In this document: positions 1 through 13,500 of the stretch, in pieces
Layout of the letters: the number at the start of each line of letters is the position of its first letter
Position numbering within the stretch: the stretch's first letter is position 1
DNA from: Numida meleagris
Taxonomy: Eukaryota; Chordata; Aves; Galliformes; Numididae
NCBI RefSeq assembly: GCF_002078875.1
Contig: NC_034410.1
Location: 38,778,145-38,842,144 of the forward strand
Direction: 5' to 3'
Length of the DNA stretch: 64,000 bases
The notes under the pieces: generated by a model
What the model was told of the DNA's origin: nothing
Database searches by the model: none
The model's input: the letters and a program-made list of their open reading frames with translations, nothing else
Program-made: the position numbers and the translations under genes

Positions 1-105
1 AGAAAGGATGGTTCCAAAGTTTGCTGTAGGGAGCCTGCTTTGCAGGGGGGCTGGACTCATTGATCTCTAGAGGTCCCTTCCAACCCCTACAATTCTGTGA
101 TTGCT
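1..105 (+). mobile_element. CR1 LINE 3' fragment, cut by window edge
   Basis: GGGGGCTGGACTCATTGATC, then AGAGGTCCCTTCCAACCCC and ATTCTGTGATT, are the conserved 3' end of avian CR1 elements. Only the 3' tail is present because the window starts within it. Confidence 0.9.
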
Positions 106-773
106 GTATAGCAGTGTTTTATTTCACCGTTTATTCCTGTTGTTGCATGACACGTGCCTCCCGCACTGTACTGTAGTTATTTTTTTATCTGTGGTTATAG
201 TCCTGGGGAGGTACTTTAGATATATACTCTATGACGCCAATACTGAGATTGATCTGCTAAGCAGCAGCATTGCTTACTGACACCTCACTCAATCTGCAAC
301 CTTGTTATCCTCTAGCCTATCTCCCCACTAGCCCTGCCATCAGTCCCTGGCTGTTACATCTCTGCTGAAAACCTCAGAACGTGTACTGAAAGCAGAGATG
401 TCTACGTGAGATTGTGGAGAAAGTGGAACAATAGCTGCGAGAGGTGTGAGCTGCTCTGTTTGTATCAGTAAGGTGTTAACTCAGATACCCTGGTGCGGTT
501 GTCATCATTAACTGCTTCTTGGCTCACGTACGAGAAAAAAAATAGAGGAAAAATCACAGTTGAGTAAATAGTTACCATGAGTGATGCTCCATTTATGGTT
601 ACAAAACAGACAAATATTCTCATGCCTTTGCCAGGCAGTAGGCAGTAAGTATCAGGGAGTTCTCTAAGGCTCAGAATGTTGAAGCCGTGAATCGTGTCAT
701 GATTTTTATGGAAGGAGGCATTTTGACAGCCACGGTTTGGGTAGGAACTGTGGTTGTGTTAGTAGGTGATTAC

Positions 774-892
774 ATTCATAGAATGGCTTGGATTGGAAGG
801 AACCTTAAACATCATCTAGTTTGAACTGCCTACTGTGAGCAGGGTTGCCACCCAATAGATCAGGCTGCCTGGGGCTCCATGCAGGCTGACCA
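774..892 (-). mobile_element. CR1 LINE 3' fragment, - strand
   Basis: TCATAGAATGGCTTGGATTG, then GGAACCTTAAACATCATCTAG and CAGGCTGCCTGGGGC, are the reverse complement of a degraded CR1 3' end. The copy is about 120 bp and heavily 5'-truncated, as most CR1 copies are. Confidence 0.85.
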
Positions 893-3800
893 GTAAATGA
901 ATTGGTAGATAAGTCATTTGAGGAAATTCTGTGTTAACATGATTTTGTGTTATCCTTAAGAATGAATATGCTACAGCCCAGCATGGAAGTTTTATTTATT
1001 GTTTTTTCTGTATGCACCACTTTTAGAATTGTCATTGTTAAGATGCTACTTTCAGTTGTAGAAGCCATGGGTTATTGGAAGGCACATTTTCTTTTTAACA
1101 TGCATTTGGTTGTAGTTGTCATTTTTGAATAATGATAACTGAATCCCTTTCTGAGAACTCACAAATGCTTAAAGAGAAAAGTAATGTTACCGATGTTAAT
1201 TTAGCTGCGCGGTACAAGGTTTGGCACCTACCCTGGATGCTTCTAGGTGACTAGAACTGAGGGACTTCAGAATAATTTTCTTAAGCTACTTAAGTGTCTT
1301 GTGATGTGAAAATCAAGGTGGTTGAATGCAGCAGCAGTGTATCAGTGAAAGGACTGAACCGGCCTTCGAGAATTGTTGGGGCTTGTTCTGAAGTGACACG
1401 GACAGTAGGACAGAAGTAGAAGAATATACAGATATGTGTTCGTAGCTTCAAACGATAGGAAGAAATAATGGGAGAGAGAGCAATATCAAACTTAAAAGAG
1501 AAACATATATAAGTGAAAGGAAGAACAGTTTCACCTTTTAATTGAACTTCTTTACATAACATTGGTGATCAAGAATGTAAGTTACCCTCATCAAGAAGGG
1601 TGTTAAATCAGGTTGACCTTTCTGATGTTCTTAGCGTCCTCGACCTGTGTCAGAAATGTGAGTGGAAAGAATAATAGTGGTTCAGTGAAGTTGTTTAACA
1701 GCCCATTATAGAGAACTGTTCTGGGAAAAGAACTAATATATGGAAGATGTATTGGGACGCTCCAGCTAGTTTTAGAATACTGAATAGTTTGAAAGGATTC
1801 TTTAGAGTTTAAAATCCAGAAAAACATCTTCAATCATTTCGTTAATGTAACTAAAAGGCTTTCAGTCTTCTCTCCATGTCAAAACACCTCATGCTCTGTA
1901 ACTTTTGGCAAACTGAATAGTCGCTTGTGTTTTTTTGATCATATGTATGTGATATTAGTTTTTAAGGTCTCCATTCATTCATTTGATCTGTACTGATTGT
2001 TCATTAAATCTGTTGTGCAGAAATCGAAGATGAATAAAGTAGGCATTGTTTTGTCTTCTTTTTTAATCCTCACTTTCATTAAAAAACAAAAGAATGGTAT
2101 TTTGTCCTGATATTCAAAGTACTTTCTATTAATTTGTGTGTGGTCTTTGGTATCTGGAATGAAAGATGTAAGCTGCATAGCCAGAGAAACTATTCAACTG
2201 TGTCTTGAAAAAAGTGATTGAAGAGCTAAATATTCAATTTTTTTAAGGATGTTAGGCAGAATTTTTTAATGAGACTTCTTTATTTTCTAGCTTTGCATGA
2301 AAGAAAAGAGGAGTGCGCAACACTCTTGCCATTCTTAATGTCGTTAGCATCTCCTCTGTTAATGAGTGGGGGTTTCAATGATTTGTAGATTTTCCTGTGC
2401 CTCATCTTCACTCAAATGCAGGTTACTTTGCACTTAATTACTGTTTTCTTGTTTCTGTTTTGAATGTATACAAAGTTCTGGAATACGCGGCTTAGGTCTA
2501 GTTTATGTGATGTGTTTCCTTTGGTTTATGTTCTTCAGATAGTTTGTGATTTTTGTTTCTTTTTGCATGTGGAAGCAAGCAGCACGTTCTTGGACAACAT
2601 CCACTCTTAGGAAGGGTGTAGGGTAGTGGGAATTGTACCTTTGTGACCGGTTTAGACCAGAAGTGCTCAAATGTTTGGGCTTCACTTAAGAGGCATGGAA
2701 CCCTATGTCTAGGAATCCAGCTGTATCTGTAGTGATATCAATTTTTGCTGTCTCAGAAAATACAAAATGTCTATTTTGATTCTGAAATGATTGCTGCCTA
2801 GTGTCTTTGTTTAAGCGATGAGAAGTTGTGCTTAGAAGAATTTTACATCAGTTTAACAAGTGAATAATTCAGAAGTAACAGAATTCAGAATAAATAGAAT
2901 TCTAAATAATAACATCCGTAGTTGTTACTGCCTTCTTATTTTGTGTATTTGCCGGAGTTCTCATCTACAGTTGTCTAGAGGGTTTTGGGGTGGTTTCCTT
3001 TTCAGTAGCTCACACCCGGAGTTTTCCTAACTGGCAGGTCTGCTATTCCTATGCAGTAGTTCAAGATAGCATGAATGAACTAGCATAGTAAATATTAAGC
3101 CCTGATCTGCATTTGATTCTTTGGGTACAGGCTATGTTATGTGATGAGGAGCGAAAAAAAACCAACAACCAAACCTCCCTGTGTCAAAAATCTCCACAAG
3201 CACTTTCAGACTTGGGTTTACTTATTAGTCAGTAGACGTATGAGCATTTGGAAACCGCATGTAATTAACAAATAAGCGTGCTCTGTCAGGTTTGCTTTTC
3301 CTTTTCTTTCTAGATATTACAGATTGTAATATAGCCATTGCTCATTTTTAACGAACAGGCTTGTCAGTATTCTTGTAATCCAGTACTGCCATATTGCAAG
3401 AACACATGAGCCCCAAAGCAAAATGTAAGATAACAAATTCAGCCAGTGAAAAAGGTGAAAATTGACTTTGAGGTGATGATAGAATGGTGAGAAGTTAAAG
3501 CTTTGGAAATTTTCCCTGGTGTTGTCATCCCTGTACTCCATCTTAATTTAAAATGATGTGAATATTAGATAGAAAAGTCTCAAAATCTGCAACTTTTTAA
3601 ATACGAAGAAATTTATTCATATACAGCTTAAGAAAAGGCTACTGTATAAAGAAACTGCACTGATCAGCCTCTTCTGCTTTTCAATCAGGATTTCAGAGTA
3701 TCACTTACCTTACTTCACTTGGATTATAACGCTTCTATCGCTTTATGTTGCCCTTCTGTACTTTAAAACCTTGGTAGAAAGCAAAGTACTTAAGACTCCC

Positions 3801-6800
3801 AATTCCTGTGCAAACACCAATGTGCAAATGAAGTTACCAAACTTGGTAGCATTTCATGTATGTGTGAAAATGTTCCCTCCTGGTCCATCATGAGCTGGTT
3901 CACACTGGATGTTTTTGTCTGGTAAAATTCATTACCTCTAACAGGATCCTGAATGTTTCTGTGGGACGAAAGATGCAAATGAGTATGCTGAAACTGTTTT
4001 GTCATTTTTTGGCCCTGTGAACTTCTTGGATTAAGGGCTCACGGGTTACAGGATTGGGTATTTAAAGTATTAATTTCATCTTCAAGAAACATTTTTTATA
4101 AGCTACAATTGCAGGAAAAAATCCTTATGGATTTTTAGAAGCACCTGCTTTTTTTTTTCTGCTGGCGACTTGTAATAGATGTATCTCTAAATTAGTTGCA
4201 GTAACGTGTCACTTTGTATTTCAGAATAGAGGCTTCAAGTAATTGGTAACGTATTCAGTGATATAGACCTTTTTTGATGACTAGTTTTATGGTGCACATA
4301 TGTACACATGACTTAGCATGAATTAATATAGGATCTGTAACTTGTTATTTAATCCAGATTGGCTAAGCTTGGCAAAATGACAGAGATGAAAATCTTGAAT
4401 GCATTCTTTTCCTGAAGGAGTTGTAAGCTATAGCTGTCTTTGTCTGCCCCTTCAAAGTGCAATTGTTATGCAACTAAAATAAGTTTGAAGTGGGTTTTGA
4501 AGCCAATGGTCTGATGATGAACATCCTCCTGTAAGCATACAATTAACACTGCCCTGCTTCTTCTTTTATTAAGAAAAGTATATTTTCCAGGCAGCTTTGT
4601 AATCAGCTCATAGGAAGCTATGATCTTTGTCAAACAAAATAATTCTGTGCTGTCTTTACAGTAATTATTTTTGTCAAGGGATACAAAAAAAGATTAAACC
4701 TCCAAACTTAATGCCCTTTGTGAACTTGTCACTCATTGCTTAGCTCATCATATATACTGTGTTTCTTACTGAACCATCTGATATATTTAAAATACTAGTT
4801 TGAGTTATTTTTAAAAAAAGATGTCAATAGATAACCAAGGACATCCAAATTACAAGCAGAGTAACCAGAAATTCATGTTTCAAAAAACTTTTACTGGAAT
4901 TGCTTAACGCAGTTCCTCTCGGATGCTAAAGGTGTGAGGCTTCTTCAAACATCTGGACAAGTTTTCAACTTTTTCCCAACTTTTCTGAGTAATTGGTGTC
5001 CTTTTTGCCTAAAGTCATATGAGAGATGAAAGTGGAGCTGTAAACTGCCAGCAGGATGTAGTGACACAAGGATGAATAGGGTCAGTAACCAGCAAAGTTG
5101 AGTGAGGAAGAAGAGGTGATGAAACTTATACTGGGTCATTGTTCAAGGGAAGGTTTCATTCTGGTGTCTCCTTTTCATAACAGTGTTCTAGTCAATATGA
5201 CAGGCTGCTAAAGTTCCTTTCGTATTATCAAGACTGTAAAGCAGCTTTGTTTTCTTCCCTCTCTTGTCCTTTTAAAGACTTGCTGTCCATTGCTCAGGAC
5301 TGTGCCATGGCCTTCTCCTTCTCCAGGCCTTCCTGGATCCTATAGCTAGAGGCTAGAAGGCAAAGAAAGCGTTTCAGTCAACTCCTGGTTTCCTGGCTTC
5401 CATGCAGAGAGAACAAGATATGTATTCTCTGCTGTTCTAGTGGTTGCATCCTACTGATGCCCATTTCCTGACTTTTTTTTCTCATTTTTACAAAAATAAT
5501 GAAAACTATTAAACCAAATGGTTGCAGTCCTTGGCTTTCCATGGCATTAGGTAGCTTTTGCAGCTGAGGGTTTTAATCAACCACAGAAAACTATTACAAA
5601 TGTAGCCTTGTGCCCTACATACTGTATACAGTCAGAGCTGTTTCAGGCATTCAGATTTGCCAAAACCCACAGATTTTATTTCTGTTAAGAAAAAAAAATG
5701 GTTATTAATGTTTCACTGAATAGGAGTGTCTCATCGTTTTGTAATCTCTACCCTTAATTCTTTACAGTAGCCTGAAGCGGCACGGAGAACAATTTCTCTT
5801 TCAGAGGGATCCTTACTTTTCTATAGGTTTTGTCCTTGTGTCTGCAAGCTTAGGTCTTTGAGCTGTTGTGTTCCTTGTCCCCATGAGAAGTGGTGATGTT
5901 CTGGAGTGTGCTGATATGATTCTGTCTGATAGCGTTACTTCACCAGTTCCTTGGCTATAGCTTTGCTCTCATTTTCAAGGAGTCAGTGGCCTAGATGTGT
6001 TAAAATTTGCAAGCTTACATTTGGTTCTGTCTTAATTTCTGTGTCTAATTGTACAAAATGCTTGTTTTCTATTGTTAATAGTATTTTTAACAATACTATA
6101 TTATCGTTAATTCTGATTTTTGCAACCTTTACTCAAGTTGCTTATGTTCCTGGTTTGTTCCTTGTAACTTTTGATTGAAGTAGCAAATTTCAACACCAAA
6201 TCCTATAAAGGTAGAATCTGCTTGAACTCTTAAGTTGCTGGAACAAGTGTGCACAAGTTTTGGCTGGTGAAGACGAGGAGGAAAAGCTGCTCCTAACACT
6301 TGTTTGGCCTGCTGGCAGCTAAGAAGTAGTGTGTTCTTGTCTCACTTTGCAGCCAAATGCTGAGAGCATCTCGAGCAGCCTACGCGGAAGACCAGGCAAA
6401 GTGCAGGGAGGATGAGGATGGGAACCAAAGGTATCAGCTCTCAAACGAGAAGGGCTAACTGTAAGAAAACCTATTTCTTGCTTGCCTAGGAATAATTCTA
6501 TTGATATTTTGAAGAGAAAATAAAACAGCAGGCAAAAAACGTAGCAGGTGTATTGTAATACAGATTGTGTTGGGACTAGTCGGCAGCAAATCTGGTATTA
6601 GAAAAAGAAATATATTTCTTAGTGCAGACTAGTGAACTATCTAAAGGGAAAACACTACTTATTATTCTAGAAAGTGTAATATAGTTGGAAAAAGGCAAAA
6701 GGAATTGGTGGCTTCACATCATGACTGTCTCATGTTTTTTGATGAAGCCTTGCTTCTGAGGTGTTGTTTCTTTGAAAGTTCTTGCCATGTAATGTTAACT

Positions 6801-9425
6801 GCAGAGTGATTTAGTTAGATTGATGATGATCTCTTTGCAAGTGCTTATAGGTTGCTATCAGAAATATGATTATTCCACTCAAACATTTTTCTAGCTGGTA
6901 TCTGATATTGTTAATATTCACACCTTAGTTTTCTTTAATGTTTTGTGTAAATGCTAGGGATATCAACTTCAGGAAAGTTAATTTGATGTCCAGATAAATT
7001 TGATGTCCTTGAATGAAAATCACCATGCGTGTAATATAATGAATAGTTTAGAATCGAGGAAGAATGTTAAAATGCTTTAAACATTACAGTTGAAAATCAC
7101 GAGTAAATACAGTACTGCTCAAGTGAACATCCACACTTGACCTGTATGGAGATACAGATACGTGCAGGTGCAGAAAGCTACCACCTTGACTGTATAAAAT
7201 GAATTGAATTGCTTGTCCTCCGTACGGTTTAAAAGCTGATATTTGCCAACAAACTTTTGAAGAAGGAAACTCCTGTAGATGAAATCGTAAGTGGTCTTTA
7301 TTCTTGCTTCCTTTATACTGTTCCGTAATTCCCTCTGAATTCCTGTCGTAGCTCTTTTCTGGTTCTTCTTACTGGACACTGCCCTGTGTCCTGAGGTACC
7401 CACAAGAGCTGATGTGATGAGGGTGCACAATGCCAATTAGGGATTGTCAAATCCTCTGCTTTGGTGGTAGCTGATATTCCACTAGCCAAGAAAAAATAAA
7501 GGCATAGGCTACAGTTTGAGCCAGTGGTGCTCATGACAGCTGTAACCTTCCCTCCACATGTTCTACTCTTGCGCAGTTCTTTCACATGGACCATGGAAAT
7601 TTCACAGTGAAATAGATTGGAGAATTTATCTAGCTGAAAAATTGCCTGACAAAACTTATTTACTTTCCAACCAAATTCACTTCTCTTTTCAGACCACGGG
7701 CCTGCAGAGGACATCTGTGTGTGCAAAGGGAAGAGCATTGCAGGCACTGGGATAGGGCAGGACTGCAGTAGTGCCAGTTTGTTTTGACTGAAGTTGCTCA
7801 AAGTAGTGTTGAGGCATGTGATTCAGTGGTGCTGTTTCCTGCCATACCATTATGGCTGAACTTATTTGTCCTGCTTTTTAAGAAATGTGCTTTAAAGTTT
7901 TATAAGCTTACATTTTACTGCACAAATGCTCTGTACAGTAGTTGTACTGATATTCTGAAGAACCATCAGAATTGTATTTAATTATGATTATGTTCTCAGT
8001 CATGAAAATCAGAACATAAAACCAAATTAATTTGTGTTTAGTATTTTTGCTGCAGAAGAGACTTTGTTTCCTTTCTTTTGTGGTAGTAGTTTAAAACAAG
8101 ACATTTTTCAGGAGAAAGATAAGGTGTTAGTTCTATTTCTGTGAATTGGTCATTGTAATGTTCTATTTCATTCCCAGACTCCCCCGGTAATATCACAGAT
8201 ACAGTGCTGTGAAACCTCATAATGTAGCCTCACAATGTTACTAAATGTGAAAAGATGAGGCATTAGAAATGACTGGAGAAACAGTAATCTGTTTCCTTTT
8301 GATCTAGAGGTAACTGCAAATGCTCTGAAAATTAGTGCGTTTGAAAAGGGGTAGCTAACTTAAATTTTTCTCATTTCCTTGATTTAATACTTCACACTTT
8401 TTCTTCCGTTTAGTCTAAATATTTTTATGTTATTTTTAAATGATATGATTGTCACTCAGAATAAAGGCGTATCTGACAGTTTTCGTAATGGGAGCATCAC
8501 AACTGATTCTGTGTTGAAGAATTATATCAACATCAAAAGGTAACTAAATAGCGTGTTTGAGGAGGAAAGTAAGGTATTTGTATAATGATGTTGGACTCTA
8601 CAATGTTCTGAACAAATGTTCTGTAAAGAGCTTTTAAATCAGAAGCTAAGAAGGAAAAAGCTGTGCTCAATAAATTCACACCCCTTTGTTCTGAAGAGAG
8701 TTGATTTAGAAAAGAATTATTGCAATTCCAAGTGATCTCTGTTCTCGCTAGTTGTACTCATAGTACTGAATTCTGTTCAGAGGCAACTGAATGCAAACCA
8801 CAGCTCTACATTTAAATTCAAAATTCAGACGTCAGTGTTTTCTCTTGTTGATTTTCTCAATGAAGAAGCTCACAGATTCTGTATTTAAGAAAAAGCTTAC
8901 TTGTATTTCTTTTCAAGGAACCTAAGTCTTCCACGTAGTAATACAAGTTTTAGATTCTGCTCTAACATGCTATCTTTCCCTGCTTTATTACATGAGTTAA
9001 AAAGCTGTAGATTGTATAGATAATGCAGATAGAAAAATATTAATATCTCAAATTAAACATAACTCTAAATCTTTGTGCTGTCTTTATGCAGATGTTTTAT
9101 TTAGTAAGGTAGAAAGAAGAAAGTGCTGCCAGATTTTTAAATTTCTTTCCTTATTTTTGGTTCGTTTTGTACATTGAGCAGGACAGAAAATGCTCAGGAT
9201 AATGCTTGTGCCTGTATCTGAGAAATTTCCAATCTTGGGACTTTCTTGCTTTTCAGTGTATGCTTCTTCCAAGGTATTTTCTGCTGTTGGCTTGTGACAG
9301 ATTTAGTATATTAGTATCTGTTCTATAAACAGTATTGTGTTATTTCCATGGATTGACTTTCTATGATGCTTAGAAAAATAACTTTCCTTTTTTTTTTTTT
9401 CTTTTTGTTTCAGTCTCTCTTGCAG

Positions 9426-9518
9426 GGAATGATAAGCTGAGACACGTTGAAAAAGATGTCTTGATTCCGCAAATAATGAGAGATCGAGCTAAGGAGCTGT
9501 GTTCAGATAAAGTGCAAG
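9426..9518 (+). CDS. CMC1: CMC1 coding exon 2 (internal; gene partial in window)
   Basis: CMC1 is a small soluble protein of the mitochondrial intermembrane space. It belongs to the twin CX9C family, which is imported and oxidised by the MIA40/CHCHD4 pathway. It stabilises newly made COX1 with COX14 and COA3 early in cytochrome c oxidase assembly. This exon has a poly-T tract and TGCAG acceptor at 9421-9425 and a GTAAGA donor at 9519. It opens with two bases of a split codon, encodes 30 residues (NDKLRHVEKDVLIPQIMRDR is the first part), and ends with one base of the next codon. The match to human CMC1 (LRHVEKDVLIPKIMREKAKE) is near-identical. It carries the first cysteine of the first CX9C pair. 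Exon 1, about six residues with the start codon, is not in the window, so the gene is 5'-incomplete here. Confidence 0.96.
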
Positions 9519-10560
9519 GTAAGAGTCAGATGTACATCAGGTGATCTGATGTATTCACTTACGTGAGACAAGTAGTCAGAGAATTAACGTGTATGATCAG
9601 CATCTTAACTGCTCACTGTGAAACCAGAAATACAGTATGCATATAAATCTGCCGTGTTGGCTTTGGCTGCTCGGTAGTGTGGAGTGTTTATCAAAATGAC
9701 TTGTTCTTGATTGGCTTCTGATTGATAGAAAACTTTCCACATTTTGATCTAGATTATGTGATGAGAGAACAACACAAGAGTTACTTGTACGTATTATTTG
9801 GTGCTTCCGAAGATGAAATTGCTTCATGTGAGCCTTTAGGTAGAGCCTCCTTCATTATAATAGATTTATTTACTAAAGTGTATCCTTTCCCTCATCAGTG
9901 CTTTAGTGATACATTCACTCGAGGATATGTTATTAGACAGAATTTGGAATAGGCTGATGGTGTCTGCTTTGGTATTTTTTATTTTCTTTTAAAGACTACT
10001 GGTTAAAAGAAAAAGTTTGAGCGCACTCTCCCAAAATATGTAGACTTAATTATTAATTATACGTATGTTCACTATACTAGTATATTGTGTACGTTGTGAA
10101 ACATGCAAAAAATGGAAACTAAAAAAGAATGAGATAAAGATGAAATAAGCTAGTCAGATTGTGTTGCACATTTATATCTTTAACAAATGGATTCAAAGCC
10201 TACTGAAACTTTTTCTGTGATTTTTAAATAGATAAGAAAATTTGGTTTCCATGTTAAAGTACACAGATACATGAGAGGGTTTTATAGGTGAGACACTTGC
10301 ATTGTTTTCAGTAACAGTCAGTAACAATGAACACATTTCCAAACATCCGTTTTCAAACTGCTCTCTCCGTAGCACAAGTATCTTTGAAAAGCAGTTACTT
10401 TTTCCCTCTTTGCTGAAGCATCAACTTCATCTTGAAGGGACGCGTCAAGTGGGTTTATTTTTCTATTTTTTTTAAATATCTGCCAGGCAGCAAGCTCCTC
10501 ACAGCCACCTGTCATCAGAGAAAAGGTCAGCAAATCTGCAACACTTGTCTTTTTGTGGAA

Positions 10561-10598
10561 AAAAAATATATATAGAGAGAGAGATATATATAAAAAAA
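10561..10598. repeat. AT/AG microsatellite
   Basis: Alternating TA and GA dinucleotides are followed by an A run. Confidence 0.9.
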
Positions 10599-13500
10599 TT
10601 TTTAAGAGCCAAGGAAACAAAAATGCTTAAAGTTTGGCAACTCTTTTAAACACTTTGTTGTGAGATAACCAGCAAACCCCCCTGTGCTATGAAAGATTTT
10701 CATGGTCGTTTCCTGTCTCATTACAAAGTCCTGTACAGATTCTGCTGCTTAAAGGGCTTGTTTTTATAGAGATAATGACATTGATGACATCCTGCAGCAC
10801 TTTGTGTTCTTCTTGCTCCAACATGTTGCTGCAAACCCATGGCTATGACTAGTGCATTGGAAAAGTTTAGTGCTTGGTGTTCTCTAACCTTTTCCAGGAA
10901 TCCCTTTCTTTATTCCCATGAAAGCAGCTGCTCTGTCAGTGGTTACGCTTGCACAGTACTTCCCTAAGTCATTGGTTTCTAAGCACAAGTGTTTCACTGA
11001 TGGTGCGAGGCTTTTTGTCTTTTGCTGTTAGAATAATCTTCTCGACTTCAATCACGAGGCTTAATAGGAAAGTGAAGTACTAGATTTGGTATGATGACTT
11101 GAAATAACACTGATTAGATTGTTTTTGTCTTTACTTTGTAAAGTGGCTAGGCAACGAGCTCTTACTAGGAGTAGAACAAGCGTCAGCTCTGCCATTTTTG
11201 TGTTTGGCTGTGGTTGTGTTGTTTACACGATCTTCAATTCACAGTTTCTTTACAGAAGTTTTTTTTAAACCACGCATCCGTTTTCTGAGGATTAAATTTA
11301 GTTACAACTAGATAGTATAATCCATAAATCAACTTAACCAGGTGCACACAAACTACTGTATGTCACCATGCACTGAAAGCAAGCAGATGAGCAGGAGTAG
11401 CACTGTCACCTCTTTTACCTTGTGGAACACTCATAGTTGCCCAAGGACACCTCATTTATCTTGTGTGTCCATCTGATACCATTTGGACCAAAGGAGGGCA
11501 CCAACATCAAGTTGTGTATTACATATTGGTAATATTAGTAGTGTGGATCGTTGAAAGGGGACATCAGTTAAATCTTACGAAAAATAGGATTTGTGAATTC
11601 ACCTGTCTCTCTGTTAGCTCTGAGCCAGTTTTGATCAAATTTCTTCAAAGTTAGAGGTAGAAACTGAGTGTTTCCAGTGCATTTTTTTGATTAAATGAAT
11701 GAACAAACTCTACATTTGTATCCCTTCTGAAAAAAGGTGATTGCATCGCTTCAGCTATTTTGTTTTACACCTTTTGATTCCTATAGGGAGGTGGAGAGCA
11801 AATCATGGGAAATGAAGGTCAAACAGTTTTGTCAACAGGAAAATTTTTCTCTCAAATCCATTGAGAAATTATTCCTGGAATAAAGTTGTCTTGTTAGTGC
11901 AGAAGGATAGTGTTAATCGTGGTAAATAGGCAATGGTTTTTATGCTGGAAACAATTACAAACTATGACTATAAGGTGTGTAATTAAGTAATCAGAACTCC
12001 TGGGATCCAGTTGCTGTGCTACAGAGTGCTCATGTATGAAATGGTGCTGTTTACACAAAGTAGCATAGGTGCTTGTTTAACTTGTTCTTGGTTTTGTTTT
12101 TTCTTCTCTTTGTTAATTTTGTTTGACCAACTTCTATTAATATAGCTTTGTTTCACTTTGTCTCTAGGAAATTGTGATAAATGTATTATTAGTATAGGAG
12201 GAAAAGCTATTCTACAAGTACGGGCCTTTACAATTTTCTTGATCGTGCTAGCTTCCTATCTATCTCTACGGGGAGCCCCTGTACATTCAATAGTTCTCTG
12301 CATGAGCATGGGGTCCATCTGTATACAGGCCGTTACCTTAGCCTGCAGCTATACCACCTAGAGATGCGTGCTCATCAGAGCTAATAATGTGAGTAGCGAC
12401 AGCCTGTCCAGCACGTGTTTGAGAGGCATCCAGAGAAAAGAAACCCCAAGGGTTAAAATAAAAAGAATAAATAAGATAAGGTTTTGTTAACTCAGGAGGT
12501 GATATTGCTACACAAGCATGATTACATGGGTGACCCATTGCTGTGCTGGGATGTTAGCTTAACAGAGTAGCTTAGGGATGAAATAACCATGAAAATTTGT
12601 CCATTCTTGTGATAATTTTTAAGAACATTTAAGTAAGCCAGTCGTATCTCATTTTACTTGTTTAAATTTATTTTGATTTTTTTTTCAAATTATTGCAGTA
12701 TAGCTCTCGTGAGTGCTGTATGCTTCTCAAGAGTGATGTAGGACATCTTAGTTGCAGAATAATTTGTGTCTAAGATTCAAACACCTTTCTAGTGAAAATT
12801 GCTATGTTAGTAATTTTGCTAAGGGAGTAAACATGCTTTTTGAAGAACAGAAATCAATTTTCAATGATCAGAATGTCAGCATGCTGTATTATGTAGATGT
12901 CCATGAAATGTATGTACGTGAAATCGTGGGCTATTATTGGACCATCATGCAGAGAACAGTACTTTCATTAAATGTTGTCAAACAACCAAAACAACGCAGC
13001 TCATTGTCATGCAGGAACTTTTCAGAGTATTTATGCAGATACTAGCATGAATCGTATTATACCCATGTAGTTCTGTATCAGTGTACTATTGGAGTGTAAC
13101 AGACATGCTTACAAACTTAAGTAGCAAAAAGGAGTGTTTATCTGCTGTTGCTGCAGCCATTTATTTGACAAAATGATTTGTTAAGCTGTATTCCTTTGAA
13201 ATTGTCAAGATTTTAGTTTTAATTTGCAGTTATAAAATTTAAATTTTGAGTAAATTTCTTAAAATCAGCAAATATCAGGAACCTCAATCTAGCATCATGG
13301 AAAGGTTGTCTTAAGCTTTGTCAAAACATCTGCTGTTTCAGCTTCTTGTGCTCTTCTTTCCACGACTCCTCTCTGCTGTGAAACTAGAAATACCAAAAAA
13401 ACTGGAAAGCTTTTGTTTGATTTTGATTCCATATACATAAATGTTTGTTCCATTTCTTAAGAGCACTTATTTTGCAGTTCAGAGTTATTGATTCTGAAAT

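Larger units (their letters stand above)
1..9425 (+). other. CMC1: CMC1 intron 1 (3' part)
   Basis: This is inferred intron sequence upstream of exon 2. It is AT-rich and T-biased on the + strand, with no CpG-rich promoter and no exon resembling the CMC1 N terminus. It contains two CR1 fragments, listed separately. Otherwise I see only single-copy-looking sequence with short chance ORFs, including one of 162 codons on the - strand at 7313-7801 with no recognisable family. Confidence 0.7.

Noticed and set aside
7313..7801. 162-codon ORF on the - strand
   Set aside because: No recognisable domain, and it overlaps another ORF in a different frame. It lies in CMC1 intron 1 without convincing splice or promoter context.
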